Source: Dipylidium caninum
Lineage: Eukaryota; Platyhelminthes; Cestoda; Cyclophyllidea; Dipylidiidae
Direction: 5' to 3'
DNA length: 64,000 nucleotides
Assembly (NCBI GenBank): GCA_017562135.1
Contig: QEYB01000911.1
Span: 248,001-312,000 of the forward strand
Shown piece after piece: positions 27,601-36,811 of this stretch (position 1 is its first letter; the number at the start of each line of letters is the position of its first letter). A program made the position numbers and the translations under genes. The notes below the pieces were generated by a model that was not told the DNA's origin, did no database searches, and saw nothing but the letters and a program-made list of their open reading frames with translations.

Positions 27601-30600
27601 CCGAGAGAGGTGCTCCGAAGTGAAATAAAGTTCTGCACCGTTATGTGACTCGAAACCTTCAGCAAGCGGAGGTCCTCAGTGGTACAGAAGGCTACTCCCG
27701 AAATATCGCTTGCTTGGATCCAGTGAGCCTCAAATCAGTGCTTTGAGCCTATGAAGATTAGATCCAAACGATATTTTCCTCCCCTTCTGTGGATTAGGAT
27801 TTCAGGCTTCTTAAAGTTGTAAGAGTATTTCTCTTAAGCGGTCCTGTTCCACCTCGAAGACGGTACAGGTACTGATGGACCCGTGACTGATTCCACACTT
27901 TTATGCATCTAGGGCCTTTTGAATTTGAGGCCGCCTTATCGAGATTAGATGCTACGGCAGTCTTTGCTTAAATTTTCCCCACGTTGAGGCTGGGTTACTT
28001 CTCTATCTGGCAAGAATTGGTCCAAAAGTGGTTTGCGAACGCAATTCTCCTGCCATTTAATTTCTGACCTTAAATCCCGTCCCGAGAACACTGCCTAACT
28101 ACCTGATCATACTTCGTGGAAGTTGGCAGTATTACACTTCGGAGATGAAAATGACTCGCAAGCCTTCGACCCATCACGGAAATCCTAGGTCTCCATTGGT
28201 TGACATTTTATTAGTGATACGTTGGAATTTTCCCTGCCTAATCGGGCACTGCTACCTCTTAGCAGTGAAAACCGCCTATACTTTTCGACTTTCAATCGAG
28301 TCCACACGGGGAAGGCATGCGATAATTCCATAAAATCTGCGTCTGCCATCAGTGTACCGTGTGCGTCCCCTCCAACCAAGCGCCATTCTGCCACGTCGGT
28401 CTGCAGTCTCGGCCGATGTCTGATTCGGAAGCTTTTTGGGCAGACCATTCACCATAAGAACGATTCACATAAATTAATTATTTTTTTTCGAACCTGGATT
28501 GTAAGGACGTTAAAAAATCGACCTTGAGCTCAGCAAATAATATTTATTTATCTTGGCAGTAAGGTAAACATCCTAGGAATATACACCTACGTAAATCGAG
28601 GTGTGCCAAAACCCCTTGTCAGGTGCTTATCACATCTCGAAAACCGTCGGCTGATCTGGCCCTCATCAATCACAGCCGTCGCGCTGAACGACGGTTGCGT
28701 CTGTCAGGACGCATTCACGTACTCTAACCTCACCAACCGATTAAAAGACCATTTTCACATTACCTTCAAAGACATTAAAGGTAGACTGGAAAATTTTAGG
28801 TCTGGTGGCAGAGTCATCGAAGGTGCCGAGGGAAAGCATTTGACGCCCGTTTCCATCGTAATCAATCGCTTCCTTGCAGTCGTTTTGCTCGTCAATTGCG
28901 GTTTCATAGGGCTCTCTTTAAGGCAAGGAAGGCATCTTTTTCTTGACTGCCTGGATTGCAGCCTCCAAATGTTTGTACCGAAAATCGCCATTATTTTGTG
29001 CCAAAAATACACATCACCCTGTGCATTACACTTCTGTTGGCCCAGAATCATTCCTCTTCCCTTCTACCTCTTTCGTAAACTTACGCATTCTCTTTCGGGG
29101 TTTGCGTAGTCTCATGAAACTGACGTTTCCCCGGGTTATATTTGCTATAATCTTTTTAAGAGGCCATATTTCCACAGTTTCTTGAGGAGTTTAAGGGAAG
29201 CATGCCTGGCACAGCCTCCTGACTCAATTAGCCCTCAGTTTTAATGCATCCCGATTTTATTTAGTTGCTTTCCTCGGTGGTTGTCCGCCCGCTGGTGGAG
29301 TTGCGCCATTATTTTGACCTCATCAAACACCTTCTGCGTGTCAAAGACGAGTTGCAGTCCTTAAGGGTGCTTGCAGTCCTTTGTGGTCTTCGAGGTCCAG
29401 CGTGGCATCTTCGGCCTAACTTTCAATCCGGTCGGATGGATAGTGAATCTCTTTACGGTGATATTGCGGCCGATGTCAACGACGGAGACCAAGGTTCAGC
29501 CGGCTGCCGCGCACAAAAAGACAGTTCACGGTATCCCCCACCTCCGGATTTTGCCCATCCTGGACTTTTGAGTAAGTTCCTCGCTTCGAATCTCTCCCGG
29601 CTGCCCCGCTCTCACTTCCTTTCTCTCTCTCTCTCTCTCTCTCCCTTTCTGTCTAGCAGCCAATTTGGATAACATTGAGCGTTTTAGCCTTCTCTCACGT
29701 ACACACTTCAAGTTTGCCGAGGCACACTCCTCCATTTCACTTTTATAAACTGATCATTCACTTCTCCGGAATTTTCCATTTCGCCAGTTCTGCTTGTTAG
29801 AGTCACGTGCAATAATAATTAGACCAGATACTTGGCTACCTCTTGGCTACGCAGTGGTCTCTGTGTGTGGCACATTTATTGTTCGTATTCTAATTGGAGG
29901 CCATGAACCTTGGTATTTCCTTTCTTGATGCAAATATTTAAGCCAAACTATCGCGAATACACGTTGTTGTGACAGAATTGTTTCAGAGACATTCCGAATT
30001 TGCCCACCCTGGCTGTCTCCTGTTGCACCAAGGTGGACATCTACTTCGAGGAGCGCGGTCAGGCGTTTATCCTTTATCAACTGCTCCGAATACACCTTTT
30101 CCACAGTGGAAAAGCGGCCGGCATGACAAGAACTTGGTAGCTTAGGAATTGGCCCGAGGCACCTCACTTCGATGTGCCGGGGGAAGAGGGACGCGTGCCT
30201 TTCGACTGTTGTATTTGCTGAGGAGGAGGAGAATAACTCATTCTCCCCTCCGCCGTTTCGCCGATTATATCCAGTCTGCTAAATGAATTTTGTAGAATGA
30301 CTATCTCTAGTAGTATCTACTGGCGGTTTTATGGTTATATTATCATTGCATTTTCAGTCCTTCTTACCAGTGAGAGAGTTTCTGAGGGCGGAGGCGGTTT
30401 GGACTCGCGTCGTGCCTATCAGTGCATGAAATTTTTGGTTGAGCTGGCGGGTGAGAACGCTGCGGTGGTGGAGGGCCTCTCGCGCTTTCCACAACTCTGG
30501 GGCCCTGCGGTTGAGTGGTTGCAGTCGCTTCTTGAGGACTCGGATTCCGGTACAACGCCGGCTCCCGCCTTCGGACGTAGCACCCCCCTCGGGCGGCACA

Positions 30601-32937
30601 CGGAACTTCTCGACTCTGCCGGCCCTGCCGCCGCCACCACAACGGGACGTTTCCGCTCTGGAACTTTCGGTGGGGCCACTGCTTGCGGTCGTACGTTTTC
30701 ATTTTACTTCATATTCACGATTTGTTTTATTTGGCTTTCGAAATATACTTGCGTGTGTTCTTTAGATGGGCTTGTATGTTAATGTTATCCACTCCTTGTC
30801 TCCACATATCACCAACGGTTTGCGTATCCTTCTGGACTGCATGTGTTCCCATCTGTAATACACCGGGAGCTGCTGGGTCTGCGTTACCAGCCTAATTGGG
30901 GATTTGTAAACATTTGATTATAAGTGTTTCCTTGGAGTCGAAAAGATTCTGGGTTAAAGTAACGCACTTGATTTGGGTTCGAGTACACCTCCAACGGAAT
31001 ACACGGAGGCAGTCTACCTTCCCTTTCCCTACGTCCTCATTCCCCCGCCTTTCGTTGCTTTGTCTGTGGTAAGTCTAGGCTTGTTTTCGGCAGCGTCTAA
31101 AGTGCCGAAACATATGGGGGTTCTTCCACATGAACTGTTTCGAACGCCCCAAAGTCCTCTAGCGGTTCCCTGTGCTTCCCCCTGTTCTTCACGTAATCCG
31201 ATCGCAGGTAACTTGGGTCATTAGTCAAATCCGCACCATGTTTTTTGGAAAAGGGCACCTCTTGATGTACCAGTACTTTTCGTCGCCTAACACAAGCCAT
31301 CCCGCTATCACGTAAGTAGATATTTTCCGAGGTCGTTTGGAGAATTTCTGTTGCTCTGAGGTATTTTGCATATTCTCCCACAATAAATATATCGCCTTGA
31401 ATTTTTTTACGAAATAGGCCCGAAGGCGCATATTTAAAATACCAAATGAGACAATAACATACATCTATAAATAAGCGACGTGCTAACACCGGTCACGTGA
31501 AGGAGTCGAATCGTTTCGGTTGACCTTGTTGAGTGATTGTTGGGAGACTCCCGATTCTTCTTACAGTAAACACCTTCTCTTGCCCATTGGAAAGATATAT
31601 CACCGGGTATGCAACTATCTCTGAGCCACGTCTAATGGGTTTCTGGCTCTTGGTGCGAGGTTAATGGAATTGCTTGGGTGGGTAAAAATTTTGTTTCTTG
31701 CAATTCCTCCGCTCCTCCTGCAATAGTGTGGTTTTTTTTGAGAAGGATGAATGCCTTTTATCCCTTCAATCCTATCCATTCACCTTCATGTCAACCTACT
31801 TCTATCTTTTTTTATCAGATAGTGTAAAGCAATGCGCCAAACTTGAACCGTTCGAGTTGATGTTGCTGTGATGTTATGCGCACACCTAAATTTTGGTTTA
31901 ATTTTTCATTAAACCCGTGATTATTCTGACTTTAACGGCCACATGTAGTCAGAATGGAACCACGCTTCTGTGCAACTGTGCCCTCCCATAAATGTCATGC
32001 AAGATTTATGCCATCGTGGTACTTTACCTCGCACCGCCGAGGCCATCTTCTGCTCGTTGTTTTGGACCTCAGTGGATACCTTTGATGCGGTTTAAATTCT
32101 TCCAAATTGTTCCACTCAATTTAAAACACTTTCTGCTAAGATAACCAAAGCATATATACAACGCGCCTGACGCCCTCCAGGAATTGCTGCTGCGAAACCT
32201 TCTCATCTTACTATTTGCCTAGCAAACGATTTCAGCCTCTATGAGGCCTCAACAGATGGTCTGTGACTCCAGGCGTCTGCCTTCCAGTATGGAATGACAG
32301 ATGATTTAAACACAACGCTATCACTGACACCCGTGGATACTTTATTAGGTCAGGGCATCCCCATGAGGTCTCTTGGCTTTTCTGCGCCCTATCATGGAAC
32401 TTCTAAAAGTGCTCTGTGCTTTTTTTCCTTCCTAGAAATAGGCAAACCCATAAAGAAGTCGGGTAGTCATGAAGACAACTCTTGGGCACTAAAGAGGACG
32501 TCCTCCGCACAGGTGCGTTTGAATCACTTGATCCTCTCCTTCTTCATTCCGCCGCACTTAGGCATTCGTAGAAACGACCGCTTTCTGCCTAATTCATTTA
32601 ACCAGAAAAACTTGCTGATTAGAAAGCCTCCGAAGATTGCACGTTATCGTCCCTATGTAGACTTTTTGAATGGTTAAAAACCCCCATTTATCGCTGGCTT
32701 CCGGACCATTTCCATAACTGCTGACGTCTACACAAAGCGTAACTCACACAGAAGTCGCCATTAATCGTAAGCTGGAAGGTGTTGTTTCATACTTGCCTCT
32801 TGCCTTCAATGATTTAGAGTACCTTGACGGAGGCTGCGCGAATGCTTGCAACCATGCCGGGCTATGACTTGGGAAGACTCCAGACTCATCGAGAAGTAGA
32901 TCCAGACTCCCCTGAACATCTTTCCTCTCCCACATAA
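1..32937 (+). CDS. USP24: USP24-type ubiquitin carboxyl-terminal hydrolase (3' part, 28 exons)
   Basis: This is a very large cysteine protease that removes ubiquitin from proteins. The 5' end lies outside the window, and about 2,370 codons are present against about 2,620 in the human protein. Exons read by phase-matched splice sites: 1-658, 2027-2471, 3333-3554, 5654-5994, 6758-6891, 7262-7510, 7557-7704, 9402-9611 (tentative), 10129-10492, 10564-10923, 10994-11158, 11555-11637, 12445-12754, 13286-13405, 13994-14250, 15159-15259, 16566-16730, 17823-17955, 18419-18896, 19110-19603, 19758-19860, 22613-22963, 23888-23999, 26967-27433, 29265-29394, 30358-30669 (or 30687), 32436-32512 and 32818-32937. 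The Cys box GLRNGGGTCYMNAV, the segments RYDREQSFSAINL and HSGQAHAGHYYSLI, and the end segment KRTSSAQ resemble USP24 more than USP9X or USP34. The phase does not close only between 9611 and 10129. Family assignment rests on remembered homologues. Confidence 0.9.
2027..7704 (+). CDS. USP24: USP24 exons of the N-terminal helical (armadillo-like) region
   Basis: Six exons (2027-2471, 3333-3554, 5654-5994, 6758-6891, 7262-7510, 7557-7704) encode a Ser/Thr/Pro-rich stretch followed by short amphipathic helices such as STRLLCQCVFAYSTHFMSAF and CHQLKQLLYLT. Phases run 0-1-1-0-2-2-0 without conflict. The junction at 5994 uses a weak donor (GTTTGA), and 3554/5654 is supported only by phase and splice signals. 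The last two exons are separated by a proposed 46-nt intron (7511-7556, GTTCCT...CTAG); without it the frame meets a stop. The region is known in the family as a scaffold for partner binding. The role here is inferred. Confidence 0.65.
7705..9401 (+). other. USP24 intron with no supported gene
   Basis: A 1.7-kb intron. A CT-rich tract lies near 8268-8295. A 90-codon open frame at 8383-8655 has no recognisable domain and no flanking splice sites in a fitting phase. I see nothing else. Confidence 0.6.
9402..9611 (+). CDS. USP24: Tentative USP24 exon
   Basis: An open stretch beginning RLLAASTQYALEVLAV follows a possible acceptor (TTGCTACAG) and ends at a strong donor, CCT|GTGAGT. It starts and ends in phase 0, which fits the preceding exon (ends 7704, phase 0). 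It does not fit the next clear exon at 10129, which needs an incoming phase of 2. Either one further small exon is missing between 9612 and 10128, or this exon is not used. The helical composition suits the region. Confidence 0.45.
10129..17955 (+). CDS. USP24: USP24 catalytic (USP/C19 peptidase) domain exons
   Basis: Ten exons (10129-10492 to 17823-17955) carry the complete ubiquitin-specific protease core. The nucleophile is Cys at 10807-10809 in GGGTCYMNAV. The general base is His at 14210-14212 in QAHAGHYYS. The third residue is Asp at 16646-16648 in WLKFNDTLIEE, with the preceding Asn conserved. The two Cys pairs of the fingers are FCEACAHR (end of exon 11555-11637) and AYFCERCQ (exon 12445-12754). 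QQDAFDFFQSLIDQLDE and RNYSAYLLFYQRV are further family motifs. A 101-nt exon at 15159-15259 enters in phase 2 and leaves in phase 1, exactly as needed to join 14250 to 16566. All catalytic residues are present, so activity is expected. One local oddity is Gly where the family usually has Ala before TC. Confidence 0.92.
18419..23999 (+). CDS. USP24: USP24 post-catalytic helical region exons
   Basis: Exons 18419-18896, 19110-19603, 19758-19860, 22613-22963 and 23888-23999 follow the catalytic core. A Ser/Gly/Ala-rich linker of about 115 residues leads to IRRRNLTFLRDQSIFSLDY, aligned with the family segment after the USP domain. Helical repeats follow, including LNYVLACPKPLLRHQSARLV and NLRNWTVNQTKELGNYYLLL. 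All five junctions agree in phase. The intron at 19861-22612 is 2.75 kb; the open frames inside it are not needed, because the protein alignment is continuous across the splice. Confidence 0.88.
19861..22612 (+). other. Large USP24 intron
   Basis: A 2.75-kb intron starting GTAAGT and ending TTCTGCAG. Overlapping short open frames occur on both strands near 20800-21200 and 21660-21950, none with recognisable domains. No repeat family or RNA gene was recognised. Confidence 0.6.
24000..26966 (+). other. Large USP24 intron
   Basis: A 3-kb intron from GTAAGT to a CAG acceptor. It contains a run of about 11 C residues near 25378-25388 and pyrimidine-rich tracts. No supported coding frame was found; the short frames present do not fit the flanking exon phases. 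Confidence 0.6.
26967..27433 (+). CDS. USP24: USP24 exon with a poly-Gln / low-complexity insert
   Basis: The exon enters in phase 1 after the 3-kb intron and ends ATG|GTGCGT in phase 0. It reads LDLPPRLRYVGMFLLVEAVI, then a Pro/Gln/Asn/Ser/Gly-rich insert of about 60 residues at 27170-27330, including runs such as PPPPQRQQ and QQQQSQLQHQSS. It then returns to a conserved helix, DTMVDVLTHLTHSWWIPSA. The human family sequence as I remember it is compact here, so the insert looks lineage-specific. CAG/CAA codons are mixed, which lowers repeat instability. Confidence 0.85.
27434..29264 (+). other. USP24 intron
   Basis: A 1.8-kb intron (GTGCGT to TTATTTAG). A 168-codon frame at 28603-29109 was examined and has neither domain similarity nor fitting splice sites. 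Otherwise nothing was recognised. Confidence 0.55.
29265..32937 (+). CDS. USP24: USP24 C-terminal exons and stop codon
   Basis: Exons 29265-29394, 30358-30669 (alternative donor 30687, also phase 1), 32436-32512 and 32818-32937. Landmarks are ELRHYFDLIKHLLRVKDELQ, RRAYQCMKFLVEL and LWGPAVEWLQSLL. The short exon ends WALKRTSSAQ, and the last exon reads STLTEAARMLATMPGYDLG and ends SSPT with TAA at 32935-32937. The human C-terminus has the same order: a tryptophan-rich helix, a TISAQ-type segment and an acidic tail. The choice between donors 30670 and 30688 changes six residues only. Confidence 0.85.
29617..29645. repeat. CT microsatellite in a USP24 intron
   Basis: About 12 CT dinucleotides interrupted only at the edges, inside the intron between exons 29265-29394 and 30358. 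Intronic pyrimidine runs of this kind are common beside splice acceptors, but this one is 700 bases away from the next acceptor. Confidence 0.85.
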
Positions 32938-33615
32938 ATTTTGATGCGGCTTCTCCCTCGTTCTTCTACCTTAGTTATGCCTTGTAAAATTCGTCTATTT
33001 GTAACACCCACCCTGCGCATCCCTACTAGATGAGGCCTCATTGTGCCTATCTTCACTTCTAAAGCCGATTGCTTTTAATATCTTTATCATCTGGCGGGAC
33101 AAGATGACAATTAATTGGTGCCGCGGTAGCGTTTCTTTCTCAATCTTCTCTTAATCCAGTGGGTGGATGCGGCGTCTTGTTGGAAACCGACAAATGTGGT
33201 CTGCGGAAGTATTTGCACTCCATAGAACGCAGTTTTATGTCGACAAGGGCAAAGAGACCTTGGGAGAGGTGCACCCACTGGTGAATCAGTCGGATTCTTG
33301 AAGTTTGGGTTGGAGGCATTTGCACTTCATCATCCGAACGTCATAGTTGCCAAGGCCTTGTTGGGTAAATTAGCGCTATTTCCTTCCTTTAGAGTTTTTT
33401 TTTTCATGAAAATAGCCTAACCGTTCTATAATTCGAATTCTAAGACTATAGGTTGTCTAGACATGCCTGGATGGTATCAAAAATGTGGCTGCATACGACA
33501 GTTCGTGATTGTGTGCACATGAGGCCGCTGGTCTTTTACGGTCACTCGTGTGTACAACTCGCTCGCACACAAAGAGATGATGGCTTGTTTTTGTCACCTC
33601 AATGAATTTTGTGTA

Positions 33616-33621
33616 AATAAA
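33616..33621 (+). terminator. Candidate polyadenylation signal for USP24
   Basis: AATAAA about 680 bases after the USP24 stop codon, in the context GTGTAAATAAAGG. It is the first consensus hexamer I noticed on the plus strand after the stop. Use is unproven. Confidence 0.35.
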
Positions 33622-35418
33622 GGCGCGAGGCGTGAAGGGCATAAAGGCCTGAATTTTCGTGGCTGGGATAACCTGGAGCGACATGCCTCCACGTTTAGTG
33701 ACAATAATTCACCACTCGTGTGGACAAGTGTCGTAAACTCCACAGGGTAGTCCACTTACTCATTTTGAGGACTTAACGCAAACACCTACTTTTGGCCATT
33801 TCTCACTCTACCGCCTGTTGCCAATCTCCCTCCCTTCTGCCTCTGCGACACCGATTTCGTTGCCTAGGTGTGTTTCTAATCCGGCCATTTGCCGGATGAA
33901 GTGTACGGTTGCGTGATTCCTGAGTTGATTTGTTCTGCGTCAGAAGTGCTAGCTCTAAGGGCGCTTTCAACTCACGCGCACACTGGCAACACTTGCGATC
34001 TCAGCTGATGCTGCTGCTGTCGCCGCAGCATTTAATTAGGGTCTTGTTAGATTCCACTCACGTGTAGCCTGGACCAGTCCACAGCATTCCCTTCGCTCAT
34101 GAGAGCTAAAAATATGTTAATCTGAGAGGAGGTCACCTGTACTTGGAAGAATCCGCCTCACTCCACAGCGCAGAACGAGGTCGACTAAGTCACCGTAAGG
34201 TCCTTCTGAAATTACACTAAGATGATGAGGGCACGAAAATTGACCGACTAAAAATGGCCATCCACTCTCTCATTCATTCGCACTGACTTCCGATTTCCGC
34301 GTTCGTATGTTAACGGAGGACCTGGAGTTGTGGGTCGACTTGTGCTCCACGCCTCTTCATGCTCCACGTCCGCTTTTACGAAGACGCTATTTTTGGGCGT
34401 CTTCTGGACTTTTTCCTCTCCACCGCTTGGTCTCCTGAGAGCCTGCACAGAATACAGTCGACCCTGTGCCGGTGCGCCAGCCAACGTGGCTTCTGCTGCA
34501 CTGCAATTTCAGGGCGGAGAAGGAGCCCGAGAGCTCTAACTGGTGGCTTCTAAAATGCGTTTAATCGAGTTAGCACGTTTTATCATCCCCTATTTGTTGC
34601 TGTTGGAGCCTGCCTGCTCGCCTGACAACCTTGCAGCCAAAACCTGTCGTGATTTAGTTGCGGAAGTAACTTCCACGTAGAGCAGGTCGAAGAACCCAAG
34701 TTATCGGCTCTTCGTTGCTCCAAATTGAGGCAGGTAAAAGGAGCTTTGTCAGAGTGGTGAAGTCGTCTATTCCCATTAAATGCTCTAATGATATTTTGAA
34801 TTAGAATCTGACTGTGCTTTTACAGGATCAAATGAAATGTGACCTTAAGTCAACTTTTGACCCAAGTTTGTTTTCCACAATCCTCCGAACGAGTTTGTTG
34901 TCCTCTCAAGTTGCTAGATGGAATGGCTGTCTATTCTTGACGAAGTTTTCTCTCTCGCCGTTTCAGACCCTTAACACCCAACCTTTTGCCGTAGTAATAA
35001 TGTTGATGCTGGCCTGGGAGATATCGCCTTGGTGGGTAAGTAAATGGCCTTTGCTCAAGGTACTTTGTGTGCAATGTGAGCGTTTGATTTGATGTTAACT
35101 TTTCTGCTTCCCTTCTCGTCCTGCGGTGTGCTTCAAGCCTGTCAGCTTCTCGTTCACGTCAAGCGGTTAAACCTCAACACTTTTTACAGGCTATTTTAAA
35201 CAGTTTGAAGAGCAGCGCCCATTGCATGCACCTTTAAGCCCTGACTTGGTCAGCCCTCGTCCCAATTGGTGGGGAATAGAAGAAGTGGAGTGCACTTGGC
35301 AACTCCACGTGTTTTCAGCTCTTAGGAAGACGAGAGGACATGGGATACGCCGATACTGGTGCCGTTTTAAAGTGGCCGAACCCGAAAGCTAATCAAATAG
35401 CAATTACTGTTAACCCAT

Positions 35419-35440
35419 TCTTTCTCCCTCTCTCTCTTCC

Positions 35441-35471
<31 letters not shown>

Positions 35472-35475
35472 CGCT
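35419..35475. repeat. CT-rich microsatellite
   Basis: Nearly pure CTCT repeat of about 57 bases with occasional C or T slippage interruptions, in the intergenic space. Likely length-polymorphic. Confidence 0.85.
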
Positions 35476-36443
35476 CTTTCTGTGCGTGTTTTGCGCATTT
35501 ATAGCGCCATATCCGTCCGTTCTCAGTGTAGACCCCACCACGGGTGGAAAACTTGGCGAAATTTCCTGGCACATTTCTTAATGATCCATCATTTCCTCAC
35601 ACTTTTGAGTTTTCCCACTGGCAAAACTACTCCTCAGCAACTTCGCTATGCATTCCACAAAGCCCACTATTTACTCTCGAACACACTTGAACCTGAAGTT
35701 CCTCCTGCCCTTCCAATGGCTTCATTCATTATTAAGCGTGCTTTATTTATTTGAACAGGCGTTAATTGACATCATCTTCCTCTCTGTCTGATCGTATTAT
35801 TATGTGCGACTCGCCTGTTTCCATTGCTTGAGCTACAGTTGCTAAACTGGGCACTCATGGATCACAATGCTTCAGAATCTGTGTTACCTTACTTTAGTGC
35901 CTTCTTGTGGCTACATCCACGAATCCATTAAACTGAGAAAGGATAATGTAAGAAGCTTAGGTACACCATTGTTCACTCTGCATCGTCAATGCGATTCCCT
36001 CGCTGAAACCATTCGCAGACAATGAACGCACTCTACGAAACCAGGGTTGAGTGATGGCTCGGTCAAATTGTGATCCATTTCAACTATTTTTGCTTCAGTG
36101 AGTTCACACTGGCAACAATGCAGTATGCAACTTCTGACAATACTAATTTCATTTGGATCATTTAATGACTGATGCATTATCTGAGGAGGTTGGGTGTGCT
36201 TGAGAGTAGGCAAGACCTTAGCTTTTAAACTCTCCCACGTACACCGGAATGCCGTCGGTAGGCTTTATAAGATAGATGGCAGTGGCAACTGAATTGAGTA
36301 CAAATTGGTGAGAGCAGTTGAAAGGATATGTCATTCCTGTTTTCATGAGGATCCTTTGCGTCGGGTCCGTTCAAGGTCACTAGGGTTTTTCTTTGAGCGT
36401 GACTCGCTTATTGGCCAGATGGATCCAGTAAAATTGTTCCTCT

Positions 36444-36794
36444 TCAGCGATTGGTCGGCCGTGGCCACACAGCAGCCGACGCGCAGCCAATCTCTCGGAG
36501 TGGGACAGTCCCTGCAGTCACGTAGCCGCTGGGGGCGTAAACAAACACATCCAACTTAATTTTGCGCTTCCACTGACGAAGAAAGTACACCTTCTCGGTG
36601 GCTTGGCAGAGCTCCTTTCGGAACGATATGTAGGACCTTCGTTGCCCATGCTCGACACTTAACACACGCGTGCAGCCGTCTGGACAAATAGGAAGGACTC
36701 TGGTATTCTCCCTCTCTCCTTCGTTTGCGCTCACCTTCGCCGTCGCACTTGCCATCTCTCGACATAAAATTCTCATCTCACCCACCACACCCAA
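36444..36794 (-). CDS. Hypothetical open frame, uncertain
   Basis: A 116-codon frame with ATGs at 36794, 36776 and 36758. The codon pattern in the middle third looks coding-like (RRSYISFRKELCQATEKVYF), and the protein is basic with several Cys. I recognise no family. It is divergently placed only 18-54 bases from the start of the PP1 subunit, so it could share a promoter with it, be an exon of a minus-strand gene, or be chance. An overlapping 84-codon frame on the plus strand (36305-36559) competes with it. Confidence 0.25.
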   Translation of the reverse strand: MGVVGEMRILCREMASATAKVSANEGERENTRVLPICPDGCTRVLSVEHGQRRSYISFRKELCQATEKVYFLRQWKRKIKLDVFVYAPSGYVTAGTVPLREIGCASAAVWPRPTNR

Positions 36795-36811
36795 ATTGGG
36801 GCAGACCTTAA

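Larger units (their letters stand above)
32938..36811. other. Intergenic region between USP24 and the PP1 subunit
   Basis: A 3.9-kb stretch holding the probable USP24 3' UTR and the upstream region of the next gene. A candidate polyadenylation signal lies at 33616-33621 and a long CT microsatellite at about 35419-35475. Short open frames at 34330-34553, 35482-35754 and 36305-36559 show no domain and mutually overlap in different frames. An open frame on the minus strand at 36444-36794 is listed separately. Confidence 0.6.

Noticed and set aside
28603..29109. A 168-codon open frame in a USP24 intron
   Set aside because: No recognisable domain, no fitting splice sites, and overlapping frames on the other strand of similar length.
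29371..29571. The +1 frame after the 19-base repeat as the true USP24 frame
   Set aside because: Although it resembles the family locally, the zero frame with donor CGAG|GTCCAG gives exact family length and the phase required by exon 30358.
32744..32935. Minus-strand frame of 63 codons
   Set aside because: It is the antisense of the USP24 terminal exon, which carries the stop at 32935-32937.
34330..34553. Two overlapping plus-strand frames and one minus-strand frame
   Set aside because: Three mutually overlapping open frames without domain or splice context; high GC explains the lack of stops.
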